A stretch of 64,000 nt of DNA from Aquimarina spinulae (GCF_943373825.1 NZ_CALSBP010000002.1:1353501-1417500), one strand, 5' to 3'; numbered from the stretch's first letter, positions 45,793 through 54,450 are shown. Notes: generated by a model from the sequence alone, not told the origin. Numbers and translations are program-made.

Positions 45793-47331
45793 ATGAAAAA
45801 ACTATTGCTGTTATTTACAGTATTGCTGATTTCTACAACGAATATATTAGGTCAAACAGGCACTACAGTTGATCTCAAAAAATTAGATGAATACTATGCA
45901 AAAATGGCAAAAGACTGGGATATCCCCAGTGTTTCTATTGGAATTGTTAAAGATGGAAAACTGGTTTTTAGTGGTAGTTACGGAATAAAAGAACAAGGAA
46001 AAAACGAAAAACCTGATGAAAATACACTGTATGCCATTGCATCTAATTCTAAAGCGTTTACGGCTACTATCATTGGAATGCTGGTTCAGGAAGGAAAGCT
46101 AAACTGGGATGATAAAGCAAAGAAACACCTACCATATTTTGCGCTCTATGATCCATGGGTAAGTAATGAAGTTACTATAAGAGACATACTAAGTCATCGT
46201 GTAGGGCTTGGTACATTCAGTGGTGATGTGATCTGGTATAAAGCAAACCTAACATCAGAAGAAATTATAAAAAGAATTAAACATCTTCCTAAAACTCATG
46301 ATTTTAGATCTGGTTTTGGGTACTCTAATGTGATGTACATTACTGCAGGAGAAATTATAAAAAAAGTAACCGGAAAAAGTTGGGGAGAAAATGTACAAGA
46401 GCGAATTCTGGATCCTTTGGGAATGGATAGAACCATAACCTCATATAAAAAACTCGATTCAAAAAAGAATTATGCCACCCCACATGGTCGTGTAAATGAT
46501 AAAAATATCCCTATCGAATGGGTAGATTGGGAAGAAATAGGAGCTATGGGTGGGCTTATTTCTAGTGTTAAAGATGTTTCTAAATGGATGATCTTTAATC
46601 TAAACCACGGTCGTATTGATAAAGATACCTTACTTACCAAAAACACCAGAAATATAATCTGGACACCTCATAACAATTATAGAGTAGATCACACTTCAAA
46701 AAATGATTTCAATAAGCATTTTAGTGGCTATGGATTAGGATGGGGATTAAGTGATTATCAAGGAAGGCTTAGCGTTGCTCATACAGGAGGGTTCGATGGG
46801 ATGATTACGGCAGTTACTTTAATTCCTGACGAAAATCTTGGGGTTGTAGTACTTACCAATGGTATGAAAAGTCCAATTAGAGCTGCAACTTACCACGCTT
46901 TAGATCAATTTCTAGGCACAACATCTATCGATTGGTCTGCCAAATTATTGAAAAAGGCAAATACTAATGGCAAAAAAGATACTCGAATCTCTAAAAGAAA
47001 AGAAAAAAGAGAGTTAAATACCAAACCTTCTGTCGCACCAACTAAAATAGCAGGGGATTATAGGTCTGATATCTACGGAAAAATTAAAATCTCGTTAGAA
47101 AAAGACCAGTTACGCATGAAATTTGAACATACTCCAGATTTATCTGCTACACTACGACACTGGCACCATGACGTTTGGGAAATTGTTTGGGATAAGAAAC
47201 ATGCCTGGTTTAGTTTTGGAACCGTAAAATTTAATACTGATAATAACTTAAATGTTAAAAGTATGGATTTTGATGTTCCTAATGATGACATCTTCTTTGA
47301 AGAACTAAAACCATATAGAATATCTGAATAA
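45793..47331 (+). CDS. serine beta-lactamase-like hydrolase
   Basis: A 512-residue exported enzyme of the class C beta-lactamase/esterase/D-aminopeptidase group. The signal peptide runs to ~21. The catalytic SxxK is Ser84-Asn-Ser-Lys87, the tyrosine motif is 'GYSNVMY', and 'HTGGFDG' supplies the third box. After the catalytic domain (~30-380) comes a DUF3471-type beta domain (~415-510). Family members vary between peptidases and esterases; the substrate is not predictable. 147 bp after the GH25 gene. Confidence 0.9.
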   Translation: MKKLLLLFTVLLISTTNILGQTGTTVDLKKLDEYYAKMAKDWDIPSVSIGIVKDGKLVFSGSYGIKEQGKNEKPDENTLYAIASNSKAFTATIIGMLVQEGKLNWDDKAKKHLPYFALYDPWVSNEVTIRDILSHRVGLGTFSGDVIWYKANLTSEEIIKRIKHLPKTHDFRSGFGYSNVMYITAGEIIKKVTGKSWGENVQERILDPLGMDRTITSYKKLDSKKNYATPHGRVNDKNIPIEWVDWEEIGAMGGLISSVKDVSKWMIFNLNHGRIDKDTLLTKNTRNIIWTPHNNYRVDHTSKNDFNKHFSGYGLGWGLSDYQGRLSVAHTGGFDGMITAVTLIPDENLGVVVLTNGMKSPIRAATYHALDQFLGTTSIDWSAKLLKKANTNGKKDTRISKRKEKRELNTKPSVAPTKIAGDYRSDIYGKIKISLEKDQLRMKFEHTPDLSATLRHWHHDVWEIVWDKKHAWFSFGTVKFNTDNNLNVKSMDFDVPNDDIFFEELKPYRISE

Positions 47332-47535
47332 CAAAACAACTTACATTCAAAACAAGAATCTGATTTTCGATATGAGAAAGTAAGGTGATCTCTTTATATA
47401 AATCAATACCTTCTTCACTATCAAATTCAATAACTTAACATAATCATATTATATCACATCAAACAAAAACTCCTTATTATCAATATCTTACACCATTATT
47501 AATTCATTGAATATAAACTCTTAAAACCTTCAAAA
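47332..47535. other. leader of the peptide precursor gene
   Basis: About 200 bp, AT-rich. No convincing TAnnTTTG promoter and no terminator after the serine hydrolase, so the peptide gene may be read from its own unrecognised promoter or by read-through. Confidence 0.35.
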
Positions 47536-47715
47536 ATGAAAAGTATTCTAAATGTAAATGGGGTAAAAAAACTAAGTAAAGAGCTTCAAAAATCTATTAA
47601 TGGCTCTGGGCCATTACCCGGTTGTTATCAACTAGGAAATTTATGTTGTCCTACTAGAAGTGGTAGAGGTGCTTGTGGTATAGGGTACTGTGATAGATTT
47701 TGCAGATGGGGATAA
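47536..47715 (+). CDS. Cys-rich double-glycine-leader peptide precursor
   Basis: A 59-residue ORF. The leader (1-24) ends 'KKLSKELQKSINGS', close to the bacteriocin-type leaders of Bacteroidota: Leu at -12, Ser at -11, Ile at -4 and Gly at -2, with Ser replacing Gly at -1. The core (25-59) begins 'GPLPGCYQLG' and has six cysteines at 30, 37, 38, 47, 52 and 56 (C-x6-CC-x8-C-x4-C-x3-C), basic and Gly-rich. This suggests an exported disulfide-bonded or otherwise modified peptide. No modifying enzyme or peptidase-transporter is nearby. A strong terminator follows within 7 bp, which supports a real short gene. Confidence 0.72.
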   Translation: MKSILNVNGVKKLSKELQKSINGSGPLPGCYQLGNLCCPTRSGRGACGIGYCDRFCRWG

Positions 47716-47721
47716 AAAAAT

Positions 47722-47757
47722 ATACCCTGGTAATTTAGATCTAAACTACCAGGGTAT
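47722..47757 (+). terminator. intrinsic terminator of the peptide gene
   Basis: ATACCCTGGTA / TACCAGGGTAT, an 11-bp stem enclosing a 12-bp inner palindrome, followed by TTTCTTTT. It also faces the convergent E1 gene. Confidence 0.88.
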
Positions 47758-47777
47758 TTCTTTTACTAATCAATTAC

Positions 47778-49841
47778 TTAATAATTTAATAATTCGTCTA
47801 TCTTCTCTTTTACCTTTTCGGTAGAAGGAATCATGGTTTGCTCCAAAGTGCTGTTCAAAGGAATAGCTGGCATATTTTCTGACCCAATTGTCATTACAGG
47901 AGCATCCAAAGATCTAAAGCATTCTTCCTGGATTTTACCCGATAATGCTCTTGCAAAAGAATTATTGGTAGGTTCTTCGGTAACTACAAGACATTTCTTT
48001 GTTTTCTTTACCGATTCCATAATGGTTTCTTCATCTAGAGGATATAATGTGCGTAAATCGATAACCTCAACCACATCTTTCATGTCTTTTGTGGCATTAA
48101 GCGCCCAATGTACTCCCATACCGTAAGTTATGATCGTCATAGTTTCTTTTTCATCCTGTGGCCATATACGTTGTACAACATTAGCTTTACCAAAAGGCAA
48201 TACATAATCTTCTGATGGTTCTATGGTTCTGGCAGCATCGGTTCCTTTTACCTTTGACCAATACAATCCTTTGTGCTCTAAAATGACTACAGGATTTGGA
48301 TCATGATATGCAGCTTTCATCAATCCTTTAAGATCTGCCCCAGTACTTGGATATGCAATCTTGATTCCACGAATATTAGTTACTACAGATTCAACCGACG
48401 AGGAATGATAAGGTCCTCCACTACCATATGCTCCAATCGGAACTCGTAGAATCATCGATACCGGCCATTTTCCATTAGATAAATAACAGGATCTACTTAC
48501 TTCTGTAAATAATTGATTTAGCCCTGGCCAAATATAATCGGCAAACTGTACTTCTACAATAGGCTTTAAACCAACAGCAGACATTCCCACAGTAGAACCA
48601 ACAATAAAAGCTTCCTGGATAGGAGTATTAAACACACGTTCGTCTCCAAATTTTTGAGCTAATGTAGCTGCTTCTCTAAATACTCCTCCTAGTCTTCCCC
48701 CTACATCTTGTCCATATAACAAACATTCTTTATGCTTCTTCATTAATTCTTCTACAGCAAACAGAGCGCAATCTACCATTACCACTTCTTCTTTATCTGC
48801 AGGAGATCGTTCTCCTTTCTCTTCTGTAATTGGTGTTGGTGCAAAATCATGAGTAAACAGGTCTTCTGGTTTTGGATCTTCGGCCTTCATAGCTTCTTCC
48901 AAATCTTTGGTTACTACTGTTTTTGCTTCTGTTTCGATAGCCAATACTTCATCTTCTGTAAAACCAGATGAGAGTAATTGATTTCTTAATACTGGATATG
49001 GATCACGAGAACGAGCTTCTTCAAGATCATCACGATACCATTCCATTCGCACTCCCGAAGTATGATGATTTAGCAAAGGTACTTTGGCATGCACCAGAAT
49101 CGGTCTTCTTTCTTCCCTAATGGTTTTGATTACTTCTTGTATCGCCAAGTAGCTTTCGGTAAAATTAGCCCCATCGATAGAAATAGCTTCTAATCCATTA
49201 AATCCTGCTGCATATTCAAAAGCATTTTGCGCACGGGTTTCCTCTTCATTTGCAGAAATATCCCATCCGTTATCCTGTACCAAATACAAAATCGGTAATT
49301 GCTTTAAGGCAGCCATCTGAAAAGCTTCTGCAATCTCTCCCTCTGTTACTGATGCATCTCCAAGAGAACATACTACCAGAGGTTTATCTTTTAATGATTT
49401 GTCATCCAAACCAACCAATTCTTTGTATTGCATTCCCATTGCTACTCCCGTAGAAGGTATCGCCTGCATTCCTGTTGCTGATGATTGGTGCGGAATTTTT
49501 GGTTTATCCTCATCACGTAAACTGGGATGCGAGTAATAGGTTCTACCTCCCGAAAAAGGATCTTCTTTTTTTGCCAGTAACTGCAACATCAAATCATACG
49601 GTCGCATTCCTATCCCCAGTAACATCGAATCATCCCTGTAATACGGAAACGCATAATCCTGAGGTAATAACTGCATTGCTGTAGCTATTTGAATTGCTTC
49701 ATGCCCTCTCGAGGTAGCATGTACATATTTAGAAACAATCTTGAAATTTTCTTCGTACAACTCTGTCATCGACTTAGCCTTACAGAGCGTCATGAATGCT
49801 TTTTCTAATACTTCTTTTGCTATGGTTTTTTCAGCTAACAT
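47778..49841 (-). CDS. branched-chain 2-oxoacid dehydrogenase E1, fused alpha and beta
   Basis: A 687-residue thiamin-diphosphate enzyme joining the alpha subunit (~1-330, 'GDASVTEGEIAEAFQMAAL' and the ThDP-Mg motif) to the beta subunit (~350-687, 'LLYGQDVGGRLGGVFREA', 'VEVQFADYIWPGLNQL'). It decarboxylates branched-chain 2-oxoacids and passes the acyl group to lipoyl-E2. In other bacteria alpha and beta are separate; fusion is usual in Bacteroidota. The ilvE and E2 genes upstream on the same strand support the branched-chain rather than pyruvate role. E3 is not in the window. Confidence 0.9.
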   Translation of the reverse strand: MLAEKTIAKEVLEKAFMTLCKAKSMTELYEENFKIVSKYVHATSRGHEAIQIATAMQLLPQDYAFPYYRDDSMLLGIGMRPYDLMLQLLAKKEDPFSGGRTYYSHPSLRDEDKPKIPHQSSATGMQAIPSTGVAMGMQYKELVGLDDKSLKDKPLVVCSLGDASVTEGEIAEAFQMAALKQLPILYLVQDNGWDISANEEETRAQNAFEYAAGFNGLEAISIDGANFTESYLAIQEVIKTIREERRPILVHAKVPLLNHHTSGVRMEWYRDDLEEARSRDPYPVLRNQLLSSGFTEDEVLAIETEAKTVVTKDLEEAMKAEDPKPEDLFTHDFAPTPITEEKGERSPADKEEVVMVDCALFAVEELMKKHKECLLYGQDVGGRLGGVFREAATLAQKFGDERVFNTPIQEAFIVGSTVGMSAVGLKPIVEVQFADYIWPGLNQLFTEVSRSCYLSNGKWPVSMILRVPIGAYGSGGPYHSSSVESVVTNIRGIKIAYPSTGADLKGLMKAAYHDPNPVVILEHKGLYWSKVKGTDAARTIEPSEDYVLPFGKANVVQRIWPQDEKETMTIITYGMGVHWALNATKDMKDVVEVIDLRTLYPLDEETIMESVKKTKKCLVVTEEPTNNSFARALSGKIQEECFRSLDAPVMTIGSENMPAIPLNSTLEQTMIPSTEKVKEKIDELLNY

Positions 49842-49992
49842 TTTAAATCAATTTTTGATGTACGACTTACGATTTTTGATTTCACTTGCTTTCGATATTC
49901 TTTAACTATAAAACACTGAAACCACCTAAATTCTTCCTTAAATAACATTTTAATTATTTTATCCTTCGTAAATCCAAATTCGTAAATTCTAA

Positions 49993-51066
49993 TTATTTTA
50001 CTTTCTCTTTAATAGACACGGGTATAATCCAACCATGTTTATCTTCTCTTTTCTGGGCTTTAATCTCATCAAGAGTATTTTTCATATCCTGACTTACAGG
50101 GTTTGTATTGGGTAATGTGATTAATTCTTCATTATATCCAATAGTTTCTATCATGGCAATAGCAACTGCTGTTCCTGTTCCAAAAGCTTCTTCTAATTTT
50201 CCTTCTTTCGAAAACTCAATAACCTCATCAATCGTAATCGGGCGTTCTTCTACTTCAAAACCTTTATCTTTTAGTAAAGTGAGTACACTATCACGAGTAA
50301 TTCCTTTTAGAATTGATCCATTGGTTCTTGGGGTGATAAACTTTCCATCTACTTTAAAAAAGATATTCATCGTTCCTACTTCCTGAATATACTTGTGTTC
50401 ATTAGCATCTAACCACAATACCTGATCATAGCCTTTGGCTTTAGCTTTTTCTGTAGGCAGGATCGCTGCAGCATAATTACCTGCTGCTTTTGCTTCTCCT
50501 GTTCCTCCATCTGCAGCTCTTATATATTCGGTTTCAGCATATAATTTTATTTTTTTGGTAAAGAACGGTCCGGCAGGAGAACAGATCACAATAAACTTAT
50601 AACTTGTTGCTGCACGCATCCCAATAAAAGGTTCATCTGCATACATAAATGGTCGCAAATACAATGCACTTCCTTCTTGTGGTGGTATCCAGTCATATTC
50701 TACACCTACAATCTGCTTTACTGCCTCTACAAAAAGTTCTTCGGGTACAGAAGGCATTCCCATTCTGGCAGCACTATGATTAAATCGTTTTGCATTTTCT
50801 TCTGGTCTAAACAACAGCGGAGTATTATCTTTTCCTACTGTAGCTTTCATTCCTTCAAAAATTGCTTGCCCATAATGCAAAGCCATCGCTGCAGGATGTG
50901 TAGGAATACATTCTAATGGTTCGATACGCGGGTTTTGCCACGCTCCATTTTCATAATCACAGATAAACATATGATCGGTAAAGGCTTTACCCAAAGGAAT
51001 ATTATCAAAATCAATATCCTTTAATTTTGAATCTGAGGTTGTTGTAATTTTGATTTGCTGCTCCAT
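49993..51066 (-). CDS. ilvE: branched-chain amino acid aminotransferase
   Basis: A 357-residue fold-type IV PLP enzyme of the larger BCAT type, interconverting Leu, Ile and Val with their 2-oxoacids. PLP-binding Lys is in 'GEAKAAGNY' and the family's 'VLWLDANEHKYIQEVGTMNIFF' region follows. I start at ATG51066 ('MEQQIKI'), because the seven codons upstream of it lie in a dispersed repeat and are not conserved in style. It is between the E1 and E2 genes, which fits the route from amino acid to acyl-CoA. Confidence 0.93.
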   Translation of the reverse strand: MEQQIKITTTSDSKLKDIDFDNIPLGKAFTDHMFICDYENGAWQNPRIEPLECIPTHPAAMALHYGQAIFEGMKATVGKDNTPLLFRPEENAKRFNHSAARMGMPSVPEELFVEAVKQIVGVEYDWIPPQEGSALYLRPFMYADEPFIGMRAATSYKFIVICSPAGPFFTKKIKLYAETEYIRAADGGTGEAKAAGNYAAAILPTEKAKAKGYDQVLWLDANEHKYIQEVGTMNIFFKVDGKFITPRTNGSILKGITRDSVLTLLKDKGFEVEERPITIDEVIEFSKEGKLEEAFGTGTAVAIAMIETIGYNEELITLPNTNPVSQDMKNTLDEIKAQKREDKHGWIIPVSIKEKVK

Positions 51067-51084
51067 TAGTATTTGTTTTGGGCA

Positions 51085-51135
51085 CATCCCATTGGGTCGG
51101 GCTATTCGCGCTACATGGTAGCCTGCTTCTATCCC
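51085..51135. repeat. Flavobacteriaceae-type intergenic repeat fragment
   Basis: GC-rich segment reading 'TCGGGCTATTCGCGC' then 'GCTTCTATCCCTTGTGC', resembling a repeat I have seen often in intergenic regions of this family. It stands out against the AT-rich neighbours and supplies the false N-terminal extension of ilvE. Confidence 0.55.
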
Positions 51136-51149
51136 TTGTGCATTTATTA

Positions 51150-52460
51150 TTATATTTCTCTATTTATATCAAAAGCTTCCAATTCATCACCTACTTTACG
51201 TAAAAATGATCCTCCTAAAAACCCATCTACTACTCTATGATCAAAAGACAATGACAAATACATCATACTTCTAATTGCAATTTCATCTCCTTTTTCTGTA
51301 GTAATTACTTCGGGTCTTTTCTTAATAATCCCTAAAGCAAGAATAGCAACTTCGGGTTGATTAATAATTGGTGTTCCCATCAAACTACCAAAGGTTCCTA
51401 CATTAGAAATGGTAAAGGTACTTCCCTGTATTTCATCTGGTTTTAAGGCATTATTCCTTGCACTATTTGCCAAATGGTTTACACGTTTAGCCAATCCAAG
51501 TAGGTTTTTTTCATCTGCATTTTTAACCACCGGAACGATTAAGTTACCATTAGGTAGTGCAGTTGCCATACCAACATTAATATCGTTATGTACCACAATC
51601 TTCTTGTCATCTACAGAAACATTAATCATTGGGTATTCCTGAATTGCCTTAGCAACCGCTTCTACAAAAATTGGAGTGAATGTTAATTTTTCTCCGTGTT
51701 TTTCCTGAAACTTCACCTTTACTTCGTTTCTCCAATTCACGATATTGGTTACATCAACTTCGATATAACTGGTTACATGAGGCGAAGTATGTTTAGAATA
51801 CACCATATGATCTGCAATCATTTTGCGCATACGATCCATTTCTACAATACGATCTTTGCCTTCTACAAACGAGATCGGTGGTGCATTGTAAGTTGATTTT
51901 GGTGATTGTGGTTGTGGCCTGCTAGGCAGTGGGTATTTCCTGTTTTTCAGGTATTGCATCACATCACTTTTGCGTATACGACCATCTACTCCTGTACCTG
52001 CAATACTCTGCAGTTCTTCTATAGTGATATTTTCTTTTTGAGCAATGCTAATGATCAAAGGAGATAAAAAGCCATCGTTTTCGCCTAAATTTAGATTTTT
52101 GAAATCAGAATTACTTGTTGTTTTTGATGCTGTTTGAACAGATGGTTCTGGCTTTTTTTGTGATCTTTCAATAGTAGTTTCTGTCTCTTCCGATTTTTGA
52201 TGAGATGACCCAGATACTGCATCGGCATTGATAACAGCAATTACCTGCCCTATCTCTACTACTTCATTAGGCTGATACCGTATTTCTGTTATCACTCCAT
52301 TACAAGGAGAAGGCACTTCAGAATCTACTTTATCTGTAGCTACTTCTAAAATTGTTTCATCCTCTTCTACCGTATCACCTACATTCTTTAACCAGTTAAG
52401 AATGGTAGCCTCTGATATACTTTCACCCATTTTGGGCATTTTTAATTCTACTGTCGACAT
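51150..52460 (-). CDS. dihydrolipoamide acyltransferase E2 of the branched-chain complex
   Basis: A 436-residue lipoyl acyltransferase. It has an N-terminal lipoyl domain with the lipoylated Lys in 'EVATDKVDSEV', a variable hinge, a peripheral-subunit-binding domain (~135-170, 'GTGVDGRIRKSDV') and the catalytic core with 'SFDHRVVDGFLGG' near the C-terminus. It accepts the acyl group from E1 and transfers it to CoA. I start at ATG52460 ('MSTVELKMPKMGES'), the usual E2 beginning, not the in-frame ATG four codons earlier. 83 bp upstream of ilvE. Confidence 0.92.
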   Translation of the reverse strand: MSTVELKMPKMGESISEATILNWLKNVGDTVEEDETILEVATDKVDSEVPSPCNGVITEIRYQPNEVVEIGQVIAVINADAVSGSSHQKSEETETTIERSQKKPEPSVQTASKTTSNSDFKNLNLGENDGFLSPLIISIAQKENITIEELQSIAGTGVDGRIRKSDVMQYLKNRKYPLPSRPQPQSPKSTYNAPPISFVEGKDRIVEMDRMRKMIADHMVYSKHTSPHVTSYIEVDVTNIVNWRNEVKVKFQEKHGEKLTFTPIFVEAVAKAIQEYPMINVSVDDKKIVVHNDINVGMATALPNGNLIVPVVKNADEKNLLGLAKRVNHLANSARNNALKPDEIQGSTFTISNVGTFGSLMGTPIINQPEVAILALGIIKKRPEVITTEKGDEIAIRSMMYLSLSFDHRVVDGFLGGSFLRKVGDELEAFDINREI

Positions 52461-52521
52461 CTTGGTTAACAAATGTTTGTTAGTTAATTACTTGTAATAT
52501 ATTAATTTTATTCGTTCATGT

Positions 52522-52560
52522 TACATTTCGACAACACTTCAACAAGCTCAGTGTGACAAC
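52522..52560. repeat. CACT...GCTCAGTGTGAC-type dispersed repeat
   Basis: 'CACTTCAACAAGCTCAGTG' and flanks, an imperfect stem with CACT/AGTG arms, of the kind scattered through Flavobacteriaceae genomes. A second example is embedded in the hairpin at 53238-53283. Confidence 0.6.
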
Positions 52561-52582
52561 TCAATGTGACATTCGTAATGAT

Positions 52583-53179
52583 CTATTTCTTTTTAAACTC
52601 TTCCAACGTTTTATAAAATGCTTCCTGTCTTCCTCTATCCTCTGGGACTTCTCTTAGAGGCTCTACTTCTTTTAATGACTCATAACAATCTGCTGGTAAT
52701 TGTTGATATAGCTGTGTACCTTTTGTTTTCCAGGCTATCATTTCATCACTTACTTCTTTAATTACCTTTGCCGGATTACCAACAATCAAACTTCGTTTTG
52801 GAAAAACTGTATTTGCTTTCACAAAAGACATTGCTCCCACTATACATTCATCCCCTATCTCTGCATCATCCATGATTACAGTATTCATTCCAATTAAGCA
52901 ATTACGTCCCAAATTTGCACCATGAATCACCGCTCCGTGTCCTACATGCGCACTTTCTTTGAGCACAATAGATTTACCTGGAAACATATGTACCGTACAA
53001 TTTTCTTGCACATTAACTCCATCTTCAAGGATAATCTCTCCCCAATCTCCACGTATCGCAGCTCCTGGTCCGATATAACAGTTTTTACCAATGATCACAT
53101 TGCCAGTTACTGCTGCCAGCGGATGCACAAAACTACTTTCGTGTACTACGGGTATATATCCTTTAAAGCTGTAAATCAT
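52583..53179 (-). CDS. paaY: PaaY-type hexapeptide-repeat thioesterase
   Basis: A 198-residue left-handed beta-helix protein of the gamma carbonic anhydrase/PaaY group, with hexapeptide repeats from 'VTGNVIIGKNCYIGPGAAIRGD' to 'GAMSFVKANTVFP' and the C-terminal helix of PaaY. In characterised bacteria PaaY hydrolyses the dead-end 2-hydroxycyclohepta-trienecarboxyl-CoA-type products and protects the phenylacetate pathway from CoA trapping. His residues in 'GHGAVIHGANLG' could bind zinc. It is the last gene (minus strand) of the paa stretch. Confidence 0.88.
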   Translation of the reverse strand: MIYSFKGYIPVVHESSFVHPLAAVTGNVIIGKNCYIGPGAAIRGDWGEIILEDGVNVQENCTVHMFPGKSIVLKESAHVGHGAVIHGANLGRNCLIGMNTVIMDDAEIGDECIVGAMSFVKANTVFPKRSLIVGNPAKVIKEVSDEMIAWKTKGTQLYQQLPADCYESLKEVEPLREVPEDRGRQEAFYKTLEEFKKK

Positions 53180-53184
53180 AACTT

Positions 53185-53206
53185 ATTCCTGCGTAAGCAG
53201 GGATCT
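53185..53206. repeat. REP-like palindrome a
   Basis: ATTCCTGCGTAAGCAGGGAT with TCT after it. Imperfect hairpin (CCTGC/GCAGG), one of a family in the gaps of the paa cluster. Confidence 0.65.
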
Positions 53207-53237
53207 TTACTTAGTTCTATTTTAATTTTCTTTTCTG

Positions 53238-53283
53238 GGATTCCTGGCTACACTTCGAGACGCTCAGTGTGACCCCAGGAATC
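53238..53283. repeat. composite REP-like hairpin b
   Basis: Outer arms GATTCCTGG / CCAGGAATC with a CACT...AGTG repeat nested between them. It lies just past the crotonase stop codon and could also act as an mRNA-stabilising hairpin. Confidence 0.65.
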
Positions 53284-53285
53284 TG

Positions 53286-54038
53286 TTATTTAAATCCTTT
53301 TAATTTCTCTTTTGTAAAATCACTTAATACCAATCTTCCGCTAATTACGGCTCTATCTGCCAAAAGTGTATCCCAATCTTCTGTTCCTTTCCAAAATGCT
53401 TGTTTCATATCCTTCATTGCCTCTGGATTGTATGTACATAAATGTTCTGTAAAAGCTTTTACTTCAACATCTAATGTTTCTACATCTTCAAAAACTTTGG
53501 TAAACAACCCTTTATCTCTAGCCCACTCTGCATCATAAAATGAATTGGCATCAATCGCTATCTGTGTCATTGCAGACAATCCTATTTTACGTTCTACGGC
53601 AGGCCCTACTACAAATGGTCCTATCCCTACATTAAGTTCGCTTAATTTTATAGATGCATATTTTGTTGCCATACAATAGTCGGTTGCAGAAGCTAATCCA
53701 ACTCCACCACCAACGGTTTTTCCTTGCACTCGCCCGATAATAAATTTTGGGCATTTACGCATAGCATTGATCACATTGGCAAAACCAGAGAAAAATACTT
53801 TTCCAGTTTCGGCATCATTAATATTGATCAACTCTTTAAAACTTGCTCCGGCACAAAACGTTCTGTCTTTTCCGCTTTTTAATACAATTACCTTGATATC
53901 ATCATTAGTACCTGCATCAGTAATTGTTTGAGCAAGCTTAGCCAAAATATCTCCTGGTAAAGAATTATGAGCAGGATGAAAAAACTCAATAGTTCCTACC
54001 TGATTTTCTATGTTTATGTTTACGTATGGTTGTGTCAT
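53286..54038 (-). CDS. enoyl-CoA hydratase/isomerase family protein
   Basis: A 250-residue crotonase-fold protein. The oxyanion-hole 'FCAGASF' is present. At the two catalytic positions of rat crotonase it has Gly instead of the first Glu ('GGGVGL') and keeps the second ('LSELNVG'). A standard PaaF hydratase has both, so hydration of dehydroadipyl-CoA cannot be assumed; isomerase or thioester hydrolase chemistry is also possible. It is in the paa operon between paaY and paaZ, with a small GIY-YIG gene intervening. Confidence 0.85.
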   Translation of the reverse strand: MTQPYVNINIENQVGTIEFFHPAHNSLPGDILAKLAQTITDAGTNDDIKVIVLKSGKDRTFCAGASFKELININDAETGKVFFSGFANVINAMRKCPKFIIGRVQGKTVGGGVGLASATDYCMATKYASIKLSELNVGIGPFVVGPAVERKIGLSAMTQIAIDANSFYDAEWARDKGLFTKVFEDVETLDVEVKAFTEHLCTYNPEAMKDMKQAFWKGTEDWDTLLADRAVISGRLVLSDFTKEKLKGFK

Positions 54039-54046
54039 TATCTGCG

Positions 54047-54067
54047 TTCCCGCATAGGCGGGAATCT
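54047..54067. repeat. REP-like palindrome c
   Basis: TTCCCGCATAGGCGGGAA with TCT following: perfect 7-bp stem, 4-nt loop. It lies between the crotonase start codon and the GIY-YIG stop. Confidence 0.7.
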
Positions 54068-54069
54068 TA

Positions 54070-54390
54070 TTATTTTAATTCTACATTATTTTTAAAATAC
54101 TCGGTCAAATTTTCAGTCAAGTCAATCCAACTTATATTATCTTTTTCAATCAATTTTATTTTCCATTCCCGATTCCATTTTTTCATTTGTTTTTCCCGGG
54201 TGTACGCTTCTTCTTTTGTCTTATAATTTTCATGATACACCAACTTCTCCAGATTATATCTTGCTGAAAATGTTCTCGGATGTATTTTATTTCTGTGTTG
54301 GCGTATTCTTCTTTTCAAATCTTTAGTCACTCCTATATAAAGAACTCCGTTAGGTTTATTTGTTATGATATATACACTCCAAATTATCAT
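54070..54390 (-). CDS. GIY-YIG nuclease family protein
   Basis: A 106-residue single-domain GIY-YIG protein of the YhbQ/UPF0213 kind. The motif strands are 'WSVYIITN' and 'VLYIGVTKDL', with the conserved Arg in 'KRRIRQH' and Glu in 'KEEAYTREKQMKKW'. Such genes are often present in several copies in Bacteroidota. Here it interrupts the paa operon between crotonase and paaZ and is bracketed by two REP-like palindromes (54047-54064 and 54431-54450). This looks like an insertion, not a pathway gene. Its DNA target, if any, is unknown. Confidence 0.9.
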   Translation of the reverse strand: MIIWSVYIITNKPNGVLYIGVTKDLKRRIRQHRNKIHPRTFSARYNLEKLVYHENYKTKEEAYTREKQMKKWNREWKIKLIEKDNISWIDLTENLTEYFKNNVELK

Positions 54391-54430
54391 TTACATTTAA
54401 TTATAAGATTCTCATCCCTTCATAATTTAG

Positions 54431-54450
54431 ATTCCCGTCTTCACAGGAAT
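54431..54450. repeat. REP-like palindrome d
   Basis: ATTCCCGTCTTCACAGGAAT: 8-bp arms with one mismatch. It lies 41 bp upstream of the GIY-YIG ATG and directly against the larger inverted repeat at the paaZ stop. Confidence 0.65.

Noticed and set aside
51051..51062. Start of the VOC gene at 61062
   Set aside because: ATG61050 overlaps the paaD stop as TAATG and gives the usual VOC N-terminus. The four-codon longer form cannot be fully excluded. (The site discussed is 61050-61062.)
51067..51087. Seven additional N-terminal codons for ilvE
   Set aside because: They come from a dispersed GC-rich repeat; ATG51066 gives the typical protein start.
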